Assembly (NCBI GenBank): GCA_011959285.1
Contig: BLLW01000014.1
Coordinates: forward strand, 1 to 64,000
Reading direction: 5' to 3'
DNA: 64,000 nucleotides
Origin: Lachnospiraceae bacterium
Lineage (GTDB): Bacteria; Bacillota; Clostridia; Lachnospirales; Lachnospiraceae
Below the pieces are notes generated by a model. The model searched no databases, was not told the DNA's origin, and saw only the letters and a list, made by a program, of their open reading frames with translations. Of the stretch, positions 1 to 7,742 are shown piece by piece (within the stretch, counting starts at the first letter, position 1; each line of letters starts with the position of its first letter). Made by a program: the position numbers and the translations under genes.

Positions 1-86
1 CGGTGGGGCAGGAAATGGGATGGCGCTGGGGCAGCTGCTATAGACAGTCAGCCGCCTCAGCGCCCATCCCATTTCCTGCCCCACCG
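1..86. repeat. Long near-perfect inverted repeat (about 37-bp stem)
   Basis: Bases 1-37 pair with 49-86 with one bulged G, one G-T wobble and one A-C mismatch, leaving an 11-base loop at 38-48. The first 23 bases of the left arm match the right arm perfectly. Because the left arm starts at base 1, the stem may continue outside the window. No T-run follows on the minus strand, so it does not look like a plain terminator for the genes to the right. A small GC hairpin (gccc-tttc-gggc type) follows at about 86-97. Candidates are a palindromic repeat element, a MITE-like remnant or a structured RNA; the sequence does not decide. Confidence 0.75.
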
Positions 87-131
87 CCCTTTCGGGCTGG
101 CATATTCCGATTTGCAAAATTATTGGGGAGT

Positions 132-728
132 CTATCTTAGATCCCGGCGGCTTGTGATTTTTAGTTTTTCGAAGATGTTGGACATGTGTTTTTTTACGGT
201 GGATTCTGATATGCAGAGTTCTTCTGCTATTTCTCGGTTGGTCATGCCTTTTTGGACGAGGAGCGCTATTTGTTTTTCTTGTCTGGTCAGGGTGGACATA
301 TCCAATTTTGGGGGTTCTTCTTGGTTTTCTTTAGGCTCCTCTGCATTTGCAGGCAGGTCTTGCTCTGGTCCATGGGGGGATTCGCCTAAAATGAGGTAGC
401 ATACAAATCCGTAGAATATGGGTCTTAGGTCCAGGGCTAGTTCTGCGGGCAAGCCGGTCCAGGTGATTTCTTTCTGGAGCATGGTGGTGAAAATCAGCAT
501 GATGGATTCAAGGTAGCCCGCTGTGATGGCGTTTCGCTTAAATATGCCTTTTTGTTCGCTCCATCTTGTTCCTTTTTCAAGATAAGGGATGCACAGGATG
601 ATACAGCCTGTCAGAAACATGGCGATATGTCTGGGGCTGAAAATCAGCAGGGCTTCTGTCTTTAAAAGGAAGCAAAGAAGGAGCACGTATAGGATGATGG
701 CAGTCAGATTTTTGATTGTCCTTTTCAT
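132..728 (-). CDS. Membrane-anchored LuxR/GerE-type transcriptional regulator
   Basis: The C-terminal 52 residues (147-198) are a clear LuxR/GerE helix-turn-helix, beginning LTRQEKQIALLV and containing NREIAEELCISESTVKKHM. The N-terminal part has about four hydrophobic stretches (roughly residues 8-28, 34-52, 72-92 and 98-116), so the protein probably sits in the membrane with its DNA-binding domain in the cytoplasm. A short acidic, proline-rich linker joins the halves. There is no receiver domain. The start overlaps the stop of the upstream membrane-protein gene by 4 bases, so the two are translated together. Inference: the partner or its own membrane domain senses a signal and controls DNA binding directly; the target is unknown. 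Confidence 0.85.
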   Translation of the reverse strand: MKRTIKNLTAIILYVLLLCFLLKTEALLIFSPRHIAMFLTGCIILCIPYLEKGTRWSEQKGIFKRNAITAGYLESIMLIFTTMLQKEITWTGLPAELALDLRPIFYGFVCYLILGESPHGPEQDLPANAEEPKENQEEPPKLDMSTLTRQEKQIALLVQKGMTNREIAEELCISESTVKKHMSNIFEKLKITSRRDLR

Positions 729-1186
729 TGGTTAATGTATTCCTGTATTTTCATATTCAGTCTTGCCTGCAGGGGCAAGAGGATCAGCGTGATCCCCATG
801 CCGTAAATGAGGGTAAGCATAGATACCGAAAAGCTGGGACCAAGCATTAGCGGGTCATCCATGTTGTAAAGGATAAAGACGCCTTGTATGGCACAGATGA
901 ATACTGATAAGATCAGCAGAATCTTGATGGTCAGGCTCACGGACTCTTTGGCACGCTTTAGCTCTATCAGACTTTTCGCTTCCTTCTTGCCAATTACCAG
1001 GCGGAATGCGTGATTGAAGTCCTTAAGCAGTCCTCCCGAAATCAGCAGCGGTATCAAAAACAGAATAAGGTAAAGAATCGTGTAGCCGTCCAAAAACCTG
1101 AATACATAGCTTCCGTCCATTCCAGATGATGTGGCACACATGACGACTGTCAATAAGATAACGCTGAGAATTGATAATAAATACAT
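725..1186 (-). CDS. Small integral membrane protein, MotA/TolQ/ExbB-like
   Basis: This 153-residue protein has about four membrane segments (near 3-20, 35-52, 86-108 and 122-142) and a charged cytoplasmic loop around residues 55-85 containing KKEAKSLIELKRAKES. The arrangement FLDGYTILYLILFLIPLL, then the loop, then paired helices resembles the short MotA-like proton-channel-family proteins annotated in clostridia; I recognise this by pattern only. There is no MotB-type partner nearby. It is preceded by a good ribosome binding site (aggagg at about 1194-1199) and overlaps the LuxR-type gene by 4 bases. A role as sensor or accessory protein for that regulator is an inference. Confidence 0.7.
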   Translation of the reverse strand: MYLLSILSVILLTVVMCATSSGMDGSYVFRFLDGYTILYLILFLIPLLISGGLLKDFNHAFRLVIGKKEAKSLIELKRAKESVSLTIKILLILSVFICAIQGVFILYNMDDPLMLGPSFSVSMLTLIYGMGITLILLPLQARLNMKIQEYINQ

Positions 1187-1250
1187 ATTGATTCCTCCTT
1201 TTGTTTGGGACTTTTTATGATTTCATTTTATTGAATTTATATGAAAAAGA

Positions 1251-1282
1251 AAATACTACTTTTGAGGAAAAAAGTAGTATTT
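1251..1282 (-). terminator. Rho-independent terminator downstream of hisS
   Basis: The arms aaatactactttt (1251-1263) and aaaagtagtattt (1270-1282) are perfect 13-base complements. Read on the minus strand the stem is followed by a T-rich stretch. It lies about 50 bases after the hisS stop. A second tactac copy lies just beside it (1286-1293). Confidence 0.7.
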
Positions 1283-1332
1283 TTCGTAGTAGTACCCATT
1301 ATTTTCAAAAATCTGCATTTCACCGCATCTTT

Positions 1333-2592
1333 TTAGCGAAGGGGATTTTTATAAAATTCCTGGAAGTCTGTATAGCCTTCCTTCATAAGCTGTTCCTTCT
1401 GGAATTTCTTGTTCTTGTTCATTCTGACCACCAGCACCTGCTTTCCTTCGCCGCGTTCTTTCTGTGCCTGGGCAATCACTTTGCAGAGCGCTTCCCCCGG
1501 AAGTCCTTTTTCCAAAAGATACGCAACCCTGGCCGGCTGGGAGGGCACCTTGAACCCATTCTCCATAAGCAGCAGGATGATCCGTTCAAATCCAATGGAA
1601 AAACCGCATGCCGGAACGTCATTTCCGGTGAACTTTCCCACCATTTTGTCATATCTTCCACCGCCGCCGCAGCTTCCGCCAAATTCAGGCATTGCAATCT
1701 CAAATATGGTACCCGTATAGTAAGACATTCCGCGCACCAGCGTGGGATCAAACACAAGTTCAAAATCAGAGCACTGGGTTGCACGCACACTTTCCATGAT
1801 TTCCTGAAGGCTGACCCTCACATCTTCCTCCAGATAATCCCCTAACTCTTTCGCAAGAAAGCTAAGCCCGTCCCCGGCGTTTTCCATCCCTTTAAATAAA
1901 GCAAGGTACTTATCCACGCTTTCCTTGGCAAATCCATTTTTTATAAGTTCTTCTTCCACGCCGTTTAGCCCGATCTTGTCCATCTTATCGAGTGTAACGA
2001 AAACGCTGTCATAGCTTTCTTCTGCAAACCCACTGTACGCTGCCATCGCCTTTAAAATTCTTCTCTCATTGATCCTGATCTGAAAATTCTTAAATCCAAG
2101 TTTTCCCAACGTGGTGGTGGTTGCCAGTATCAGCTCTATTTCCGCAAGGTTAGATGGTTCCCCAAGAATATCTATATCACACTGCATGAACTGACGGTAA
2201 CGCCCTCTCTGGGGTCTGTCTGCCCTCCACACATTTCCCATCTGAAGCGCCTTAAAAGGATTTGGCAGCTCATTTGCATGATTGGAGTAAAATCTCACAA
2301 GAGGCACCGTCAGATCATAACGGAGCCCTCCGTCCACCAGCTCCTTCTCGCTTTCCGCAGTCTCTAGATTCAGCTTTTCTCCTCTTTTCAGAATCTTAAA
2401 AATCAGCTTCTCATTCTCGCCCCCCTGCTTATTGCTTAGATTCTCAATATTTTCCACACAAGGCGTCTCAATGGACGTAAACCCAAATGCCGCGTAGGTT
2501 TCCTTTATCACGCTGATCACATAATCACGAATCTGCATCTCCTCAGGAAGAATATCCTTCATGCCGGTGACCGGCTTTTTACTCAATGCCAT
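1333..2592 (-). CDS. hisS: Histidyl-tRNA synthetase
   Basis: Class II aminoacyl-tRNA synthetase that charges tRNA-His. The 419-residue length is normal for the family. Visible landmarks are RYDLTVPLVR (91-100), motif 2 around VWRADRPQRGRYRQFMQCDID-type residues 121-140, the histidine-specific motif LVRGMSYYTGTIFE (285-298), and motif 3 ACGFSIGFERI (328-338). A ribosome binding site aggag lies 8 bases before the ATG. No T-box leader or TGGNACCGCG-type element is visible upstream, although many Firmicute tRNA synthetase genes have one. The gene diverges from the DAHP synthase gene, and the 226-base gap between them carries repeated AATGCAAGC motifs. Confidence 0.97.
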   Translation of the reverse strand: MALSKKPVTGMKDILPEEMQIRDYVISVIKETYAAFGFTSIETPCVENIENLSNKQGGENEKLIFKILKRGEKLNLETAESEKELVDGGLRYDLTVPLVRFYSNHANELPNPFKALQMGNVWRADRPQRGRYRQFMQCDIDILGEPSNLAEIELILATTTTLGKLGFKNFQIRINERRILKAMAAYSGFAEESYDSVFVTLDKMDKIGLNGVEEELIKNGFAKESVDKYLALFKGMENAGDGLSFLAKELGDYLEEDVRVSLQEIMESVRATQCSDFELVFDPTLVRGMSYYTGTIFEIAMPEFGGSCGGGGRYDKMVGKFTGNDVPACGFSIGFERIILLLMENGFKVPSQPARVAYLLEKGLPGEALCKVIAQAQKERGEGKQVLVVRMNKNKKFQKEQLMKEGYTDFQEFYKNPLR

Positions 2593-2761
2593 CTTTTATA
2601 CTCCTATCTTTTTCCTTCTGTTTATCAATTACATCCCTTGCAATTTTACACTTTTTCGCCCTATAATGCAAGCATCCATTCTGGCAATAAAAATGCAAGC
2701 GCCTTTTAATGTCCGTAAAATCCGTCCTGCATTCACCTGCATTTGCGGACTGAACTGTTGC

Positions 2762-2790
2762 TTGCAATTCGCATTTTGGTATATTATAAT
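2762..2790 (+). promoter_or_regulatory. Sigma-A-type promoter of the DAHP synthase gene
   Basis: TTGCAA at 2762-2767 and a consensus TATAAT at 2785-2790 are separated by 17 bases. The -35 overlaps GCTTGCAATT, an inverted copy of AATGCAAGC motifs found at 2665-2673 and 2692-2700. These could be operator half-sites shared with divergent hisS. Confidence 0.7.
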
Positions 2791-2818
2791 GTACGGGATT
2801 ACTCAAGGAGGAAAAATC

Positions 2819-3847
2819 ATGTCATTTGAATTTATAAAGAAACTGCCCACGCCAGATGAAATCAGAATCCAATTTGCCGTTCCTTCTGATCTGGTGAAAG
2901 TAAAAGAAGAAAAAGACAGAGAGATTCGTGACGTCATCACTGGAAAGAGCAAAAAGTTCCTTGTGATTATTGGTCCCTGTTCTGCTGATAATGAAGATGC
3001 TGTATGTGATTATGTGACCCGTCTTGCAAAGGTCAATGAAAAAGTTAAGGATAAGTTAATCCTGATTCCCCGTATTTATACCAATAAACCCAGGACAACC
3101 GGGGAAGGGTACAAGGGCATCGTACACCAGCCTGACCCGGAACAAAAGCCAGATTTCCTTGCAGGTCTGATTGCTATGCGCAAGATGCACATCCGTGCCA
3201 TTGCCGAATCCGGTCTTACCGCTGCTGATGAGATGCTTTACCCCGAAAACTGGGGCTATGTATCGGACATCCTGTCCTATGTGGCAATCGGCGCACGCTC
3301 TGTGGAGGATCAGCAGCACAGAATTGTTGTCAGCGGATTCGACATCCCTGCCGGCATGAAAAATCCCACCAGTGGAAATCTAACCGTTATGCTCAATTCC
3401 GTATACGCATCCCAGCACGCCCACTCCTTTATCTACAGAGGATGGGAGGTTAAAACCAACGGCAATGAACTTGCCCATACCGTCTTAAGGGGGGCAACCA
3501 ACAAGCATGGAGGTAATCTTCCCAATTATCATTATGAAGATTTGAATCTCCTCCTCACTTTGTATAATGAACGTGATTTAAAAAATCCTGCCGCTATCAT
3601 TGATACAAACCACAGCAACTCTAACAAAGACTTTAAACAACAAATCCGCATTGTAAAGGAGGTTATGCACAGCCGAAAACTGAATGCTGATATTCACAAA
3701 CTGGTGAAGGGCGTTATGGTGGAAAGCTACATTGAAGAAGGCTGCCAGAAAGTAGGCGGCGGCATCTATGGAAAATCCATTACAGATCCTTGCCTTGGCT
3801 GGAAAGATACCGAACAGCTGATTTACGATATTGCAGAATATGAATAA
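2819..3847 (+). CDS. aroF: 3-deoxy-7-phosphoheptulonate synthase (DAHP synthase, AroF/G/H type)
   Basis: Catalyses the first step of the shikimate pathway, condensing phosphoenolpyruvate with erythrose 4-phosphate. The 342-residue protein carries the type I-alpha hallmarks: IIGPCSADN near the N terminus, the substrate-binding KPRTTGEGYKG, GARSVEDQQHR, and IIDTNHSNSNKDF. The ATG at 2819 is chosen because aaggagg stands 6-7 bases before it and a consensus promoter lies just upstream; the frame stays open further upstream to 2561, but that stretch overlaps hisS and has no family similarity. It is a single-gene transcript ended by a strong hairpin. Feedback inhibition by an aromatic amino acid is usual in this family, but which one cannot be read here. 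Confidence 0.95.
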   Translation: MSFEFIKKLPTPDEIRIQFAVPSDLVKVKEEKDREIRDVITGKSKKFLVIIGPCSADNEDAVCDYVTRLAKVNEKVKDKLILIPRIYTNKPRTTGEGYKGIVHQPDPEQKPDFLAGLIAMRKMHIRAIAESGLTAADEMLYPENWGYVSDILSYVAIGARSVEDQQHRIVVSGFDIPAGMKNPTSGNLTVMLNSVYASQHAHSFIYRGWEVKTNGNELAHTVLRGATNKHGGNLPNYHYEDLNLLLTLYNERDLKNPAAIIDTNHSNSNKDFKQQIRIVKEVMHSRKLNADIHKLVKGVMVESYIEEGCQKVGGGIYGKSITDPCLGWKDTEQLIYDIAEYE

Positions 3848-3876
3848 AGAATGCCGCGCAGCGCGCGGCATTCTTT
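3846..3876. terminator. Bidirectional terminator between DAHP synthase and xerD
   Basis: A 14-base perfect stem, aaagaatgccgcgc against gcgcggcattcttt, has a 3-base loop. A/T-rich ends on both sides make it suitable for both converging genes. Confidence 0.85.
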
Positions 3877-3891
3877 ATTCTGACTGGACTT

Positions 3892-4776
3892 TTAACCTCT
3901 CGGATGAGACTTGGCGTATACGTCTCGTATTCTGTTATGATTCATGTTCGCATAAATCTGTGTTGTCGAAATATCCGAATGCCCAAGCATCTCCTGCACG
4001 CTGCGCAGATCTGCACCGTTTTCTACCAGATGTGCTGCAAAAGAGTGGCGCAGTGTATGCGGTGTAATTTCTTCCGTAATTCCTGCTTTTTTTGCATAAA
4101 ATTTAATTAATTTCCAAAAACCCTGACGGCTCATAGACTGACCTGAACAATTTACAAACAAATACTCCGAATCTCTATCCGAAATCATGGCTGCACGTGT
4201 CCCCCCCAGATACCGCACGAGTGCACTCTTTGCTTCATTGCCAAAAGGAATCACTCTCTCCTTTCCGGCATCCTTGCAGATCAGATATCCCATATGAAGA
4301 TTTACATTCTTTTGTTTTAGCGTAATTAATTCCGTGACTCGGATTCCCGTGGCATATAAAAGCTCTAACATCGCTTTATCACGAATTTCCTTATGCGTAT
4401 CACCTGCTGGCTGCTCTAATAACCGGACGATTTCTTCAGTGGAAAGAATTTCCGGCATTTTCTTTTCTATTTTGGGCGCATGAAGCATTTCTGCAACATC
4501 TTCTCCCACCATTCCTTCTTTATACATGTAATGATAAAAAGTCTTCAATGACGCAACATTCCTTGATATCGTAGCGGACGAGAATTTATTCTTTTCTAAG
4601 TATAATATGTAGGAATTTAAGTTCGTGGATGTAATTTTTCGCACATCTCGAATACCTTGCTCCTCCATATAGTTCCTTACTTTTATCAAGTCTCTGCGGT
4701 AAGACATTTCTGTATTCTCAGAAGTTTTCCTGATATTATGTAAATAAACTATAAACGCATTGATTTCTGCTTCCAT
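3892..4776 (-). CDS. xerD: Site-specific tyrosine recombinase XerD
   Basis: Resolves chromosome dimers at dif together with a partner recombinase. At 294 residues it has the standard SAM-like core-binding N domain and the catalytic C domain. The full catalytic set can be placed: R146 (YATGIR), K172 (GKER), H240 and R243 (HTLRHSF), H266 (LGHSDI) and nucleophile Y275 (TTQIY). Its position next to spoIIM and a NUDIX gene matches the Bacillus subtilis nudF-spoIIM-fur-xerD neighbourhood, which favours housekeeping XerD over a phage or transposon integrase; fur is absent here. A 17-spaced promoter lies at 4833-4861. Confidence 0.9.
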   Translation of the reverse strand: MEAEINAFIVYLHNIRKTSENTEMSYRRDLIKVRNYMEEQGIRDVRKITSTNLNSYILYLEKNKFSSATISRNVASLKTFYHYMYKEGMVGEDVAEMLHAPKIEKKMPEILSTEEIVRLLEQPAGDTHKEIRDKAMLELLYATGIRVTELITLKQKNVNLHMGYLICKDAGKERVIPFGNEAKSALVRYLGGTRAAMISDRDSEYLFVNCSGQSMSRQGFWKLIKFYAKKAGITEEITPHTLRHSFAAHLVENGADLRSVQEMLGHSDISTTQIYANMNHNRIRDVYAKSHPRG

Positions 4777-4832
4777 CTAAAATACGCTTCTCCCTCACCA
4801 ATTCCCGTTTACATAAACTGGGTCTAGTTATC

Positions 4833-4861
4833 ATTATAATCAGAAAAAGTAAGAAAATCAA
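4833..4861 (-). promoter_or_regulatory. Sigma-A-type promoter upstream of xerD
   Basis: On the minus strand TTGATT, 17 bases, then a consensus TATAAT. It lies 57 bases before the xerD start. The surrounding 190-base gap is very AT-rich and holds no gene. Confidence 0.6.
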
Positions 4862-4968
4862 ATGCATTTTTTGTCTTATTTACAAGCATTTTTAATAATT
4901 TCTGTAAAAAACACCAGATATCGCAAATGCTAAATTATGTTAATACTATATATTGTAAAATAAAAAAA

Positions 4969-5574
4969 TTAAAAAATTTTTACAAGGTCAGAAATCAGTA
5001 TTGGGTTAACATAACTTTCCAATATACATCCAATTATAATTACCATTATAATCCACAAAAGACCAATTGCCTGCCTTAAGTATTGTTGTCGCATTCCCTT
5101 ATAATAAGGTGAACTATATTTCCCTGCGAATCGCCCTCTGCCACAGTTTTCATAGCACCATCCCAGAAGCATGATCTGCGCAGGAATCAAAAGCAGCTGA
5201 TGAGGAAACATTCCTCCCACTAGTAGAAGCAACCCTCTTATCCCATATCGAATGATTGCTGTTGTAATCGTCATGCCAGTAAGTATTCCCTGCCAGACGA
5301 TGCATGTATAGATAGAAATTATTCCCAATCCTGTTGTAGAGAGCAGCAAAAGAAGGGCTCCCTCTCCTATTCTATGTTTTAGGACATACCCAAAAAATCT
5401 TCCACTGTCAACCTCAATATACTTCAGCCTGCTCACGGAGGTCTGACTGAAAATACCTTCTTCAGTCAAAAGTATCTCATCTCCCATATTCATAATCAGA
5501 ACGCCTAACAAAAAACTTCCAAGAAATAAATAAAACCAAAAAATATAAACATTCCCTTTTTCCGTTTTGTTCAT
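4969..5574 (-). CDS. spoIIM: Stage II sporulation protein M (SpoIIM)
   Basis: SpoIIM is part of the SpoIIDMP complex that drives septal peptidoglycan thinning and engulfment. The 201-residue protein shows an N-terminal hydrophobic segment (YIFWFYLFLGSFLLGVLIMN) followed by several more, including GEGALLLLLSTTGLGIISIY, GLLLLVGGMFPHQLLLIPAQ and a C-terminal segment near IMVIIIGCILES. The GMFPHQLLLIPA region is typical of the family. I take the ATG at 5574; the frame extends to a TTG at 5595 but neither has a strong ribosome binding site. It lies between xerD and the NUDIX gene, the same context as in Bacillus. Confidence 0.88.
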   Translation of the reverse strand: MNKTEKGNVYIFWFYLFLGSFLLGVLIMNMGDEILLTEEGIFSQTSVSRLKYIEVDSGRFFGYVLKHRIGEGALLLLLSTTGLGIISIYTCIVWQGILTGMTITTAIIRYGIRGLLLLVGGMFPHQLLLIPAQIMLLGWCYENCGRGRFAGKYSSPYYKGMRQQYLRQAIGLLWIIMVIIIGCILESYVNPILISDLVKIF

Positions 5575-5616
5575 TATACATTGTCCCAATTTCAAGTTTT
5601 AATAAATATATGAAAA

Positions 5617-5642
5617 ACAGGCAGTACATATGCACTGCCTGT
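5617..5642 (-). terminator. Terminator downstream of the NUDIX gene
   Basis: Arms acaggcagt (5617-5625) and actgcctgt (5634-5642) are perfect complements. On the minus strand a T-run follows. It sits between the NUDIX stop and spoIIM, so spoIIM may depend on its own promoter or on read-through. Confidence 0.75.
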
Positions 5643-5647
5643 CAAAA

Positions 5648-6184
5648 CTATTTATTGTATTTATCTTTATATGCCAAAATCGCAGCAATGGTTTTAGAAT
5701 CCTGAATTTGTCCCGCATAAATCTTTTCTGTCAATTCCTCAACCGTATAGACACCCACATTGACATATTCGTCTTCGTCCAAATGCTGCCTGCCCGGCTT
5801 AAGTCCCCTTGCCAGATAAATATCGATCTTCTCATTGCAAAAAGCTACCGTCGTGCAAATCGTAAGAAGCAATTCCATATGCTCAGCTGTATAACCTGTT
5901 TCCTCCGCCAATTCCCTTGCCGCCGCTTCCAAAGTAGGCTCTGACTCGCCATTCAGCCCTCCGGCTGGTATTTCAAGGGTATATCTCTCAAGCGCGTTAC
6001 GATACTGCTTTACCATAATAAGGCGCCCCATATCATCCACAGGCACCACCGCCGCAGCTCCCTTATGTTTGATGAAATCCCACTTTACAATATTGCCGTT
6101 GGGCACCTGCATGGTGTCCTGATAATAATCTATGATTGCACCGTGGGCTACCAAGTCTCTGGACAATCTTTTGAACTCTTCCAT
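5648..6184 (-). CDS. nudF: NUDIX hydrolase, ADP-ribose pyrophosphatase type
   Basis: Hydrolyses ADP-ribose or related nucleoside diphosphate sugars. The NUDIX box fits the consensus exactly: G76, five residues, E82, seven residues, R90-E-L, E94-E95, G97-Y98. Length (178 residues) and the preceding IPAGGLNGE segment are typical of the ADP-ribose pyrophosphatase subgroup. A ribosome binding site taggag lies 9 bases upstream of the ATG. The same gene precedes spoIIM in Bacillus subtilis, supporting the name nudF. Substrate preference is inferred from the subgroup only. Confidence 0.9.
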   Translation of the reverse strand: MEEFKRLSRDLVAHGAIIDYYQDTMQVPNGNIVKWDFIKHKGAAAVVPVDDMGRLIMVKQYRNALERYTLEIPAGGLNGESEPTLEAAARELAEETGYTAEHMELLLTICTTVAFCNEKIDIYLARGLKPGRQHLDEDEYVNVGVYTVEELTEKIYAGQIQDSKTIAAILAYKDKYNK

Positions 6185-6226
6185 TCTTCTTTAACTCCTA
6201 TTACAATCTGCTTTTCTAAAAATCAC

Positions 6227-7513
6227 TTATTTGCTTTTGAGCAGCTTTTCTGCGCTGACTAGTTTCACGCAAAGTACAAATAAGTCTGTCGCTATAGACA
6301 GTTCTTCTTCGGATGGGAACGTAGGTGCAATACGGATATTACTGTCCTTGGGATCCTTTTTATAAGGATAAGTCGCTCCTGCCCCTGTCAAAACAACGCC
6401 TGCTTCCTTGCATTTGCTCACAATTTCTTTTGCACATCCCTCCATTGCTTCAAAGGAAATGAAATAACCTCCATTAGGTTTTGTCCATGAACCGATTTCC
6501 AGCCCGTCAAGTTCCTTTGAAAGAACCTCTTCTATCGCCTCAAACTTAGGGCGCATAATTGCAGCATGTTTCATCATATGTGCTTTCATGCCATCAATAT
6601 TTTTGAAGTATAACACATGTCGGAGCTGATTCAACTTATCAGGACCAATGGTCTGAATTGTCATCGTATCTTTAATGGAATCCAGATTCGCTTTAGAAGA
6701 TGCAAGAGCCGAAATTCCTGAGCCAGGGAAGGTAACCTTGGATGTAGATACAAATTCGTAAACCATATCTGCATTTCCCGCCTTCTCACACTCACCCAAT
6801 ATTTCAAGGAGTTGATCGTTCTTATCTTCATATAAATCGTGGATGGCATATGCATTATCCCAGTAAATCCTAAAATCCTCAGCCGCCGGTTTTAATGAAG
6901 CAAATCTCTTTACTGTTTCATTTGAATAGGTATAGCCTTGAGGATTTGAATATTTAGGCACGCACCAGATTCCCTTCACTGCTGGATCTTCATTAACATA
7001 TTTTTCCACGAGATCCATATCCGGTCCATCACAGGTCATGGGAACATTAATCATTTCAATGCCGAATTGCTCTGTAATTGCAAAGTGTCTATCATATCCA
7101 GGTACAGGACACAAAAACTTTACTTTGTCCAATTTACACCAAGGTGTGCTTCCAAGCACACCAAAAAGCATGGATCGTGCAACCGTGTCATACATGATAT
7201 TAAGACTGGAATTCCCAAAAACAATTATTTTATCCTGGGCAACACCTATCATATCTGCCATAAGCTTCTTTGCTTCTGGAATACCATCCAAAAGCCCGTA
7301 ATTTCTGCAATCAACCCCTGATGTGGTCTTTAAATTGGTATCTGACCGAATGACCTCTAAAAAGTCTCTTTCCATATCTAGCTGGGACGGAGAAGGCTTT
7401 CCTCTGGACATATCCAGTTTCAGTCCCTTTGCCTTTGCTTCCTCATACTGCTTGTTCAAATCCTCTTTCAGCGCAAGCAATTCATTTTCACTCAGTTCCT
7501 TATATGCCTTCAT
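6227..7513 (-). CDS. Class I-type PLP aminotransferase (aspartate aminotransferase, Ic-like)
   Basis: A 428-residue fold-type I aminotransferase. The Schiff-base lysine is probably K259 in EFVSTSKVTFPGSG, and FGNSSLNIMYDT, CPVPGYDRHF, WCVPKYSNPQG and the C-terminal IRIAPTFPSEEE (substrate carboxylate-binding Arg) are all visible. The N-terminal LDMSRGKPSPSQLD and the overall layout match the subgroup often annotated aspartate aminotransferase Ic or an alanine-aminotransferase-like family. Substrate is not certain. It is monocistronic by appearance, with a ribosome binding site (ggagggg), its own promoter at 7584-7612 and a 12-base palindrome in the leader. Confidence 0.9.
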   Translation of the reverse strand: MKAYKELSENELLALKEDLNKQYEEAKAKGLKLDMSRGKPSPSQLDMERDFLEVIRSDTNLKTTSGVDCRNYGLLDGIPEAKKLMADMIGVAQDKIIVFGNSSLNIMYDTVARSMLFGVLGSTPWCKLDKVKFLCPVPGYDRHFAITEQFGIEMINVPMTCDGPDMDLVEKYVNEDPAVKGIWCVPKYSNPQGYTYSNETVKRFASLKPAAEDFRIYWDNAYAIHDLYEDKNDQLLEILGECEKAGNADMVYEFVSTSKVTFPGSGISALASSKANLDSIKDTMTIQTIGPDKLNQLRHVLYFKNIDGMKAHMMKHAAIMRPKFEAIEEVLSKELDGLEIGSWTKPNGGYFISFEAMEGCAKEIVSKCKEAGVVLTGAGATYPYKKDPKDSNIRIAPTFPSEEELSIATDLFVLCVKLVSAEKLLKSK

Positions 7514-7557
7514 GCTGCATACCCCTCCTGCTTGTATCTTAATGGTATGATTGAATA

Positions 7558-7569
7558 ATTGTATACAAT
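7558..7569. promoter_or_regulatory. Perfect 12-bp palindrome ATTGTATACAAT (candidate operator)
   Basis: It lies just downstream of the predicted aminotransferase promoter, between transcription start and ribosome binding site. Palindromes of this kind are used by GntR-type and other dimeric regulators; no regulator gene is adjacent. Confidence 0.45.
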
Positions 7570-7583
7570 CAAATGCTCATATC

Positions 7584-7612
7584 ATTTTACTATAACATTT
7601 ATAGGCAGACAA
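7584..7612 (-). promoter_or_regulatory. Predicted promoter of the aminotransferase gene
   Basis: On the minus strand TTGTCT, 17 bases, TAAAAT. The palindrome at 7558-7569 would fall about 15-25 bases after the -10 element. Confidence 0.5.
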
Positions 7613-7685
7613 GATTTATTTTTGTTTTTTTTTTAATACAATTTATGCAAGCAACAGACACTTTTTGAGATTCCTTATATTAAAA

Positions 7686-7718
7686 AACAGCAGAACTCAA
7701 AAAATGAATTCTGCTGTT
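7686..7718 (-). terminator. Terminator downstream of rny
   Basis: Arms aacagcagaa and ttctgctgtt are perfect complements around a 13-base loop, followed by TTTTTAA on the minus strand. It lies 25 bases after the rny stop. Confidence 0.8.
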
Positions 7719-7742
7719 AGCTTGTCCGTAAATCGAATAAAC

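Noticed and set aside
1201-1845. Long open frame opposite hisS on the plus strand
   Set aside because: It is the antisense of hisS with no ribosome binding site or family similarity; the same holds for frames opposite pnp (54010-54600), ribF (56766-57458) and other conserved genes.
2579-2806. Minus-strand 75-residue frame between hisS and DAHP synthase
   Set aside because: It overlaps the promoter and the 5' end of hisS and has no recognisable protein features.
2593-2818. T-box leader for hisS
   Set aside because: No T-box consensus, no terminator/antiterminator pair and not enough conserved structure; the gap is better explained by two divergent promoters.
3892-4776. Tyrosine recombinase as sign of a mobile element
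   Set aside because: Its neighbours (spoIIM, NUDIX gene) match the conserved chromosomal xerD locus, there is no attachment-site repeat or phage gene, and sequence is typical of XerD.
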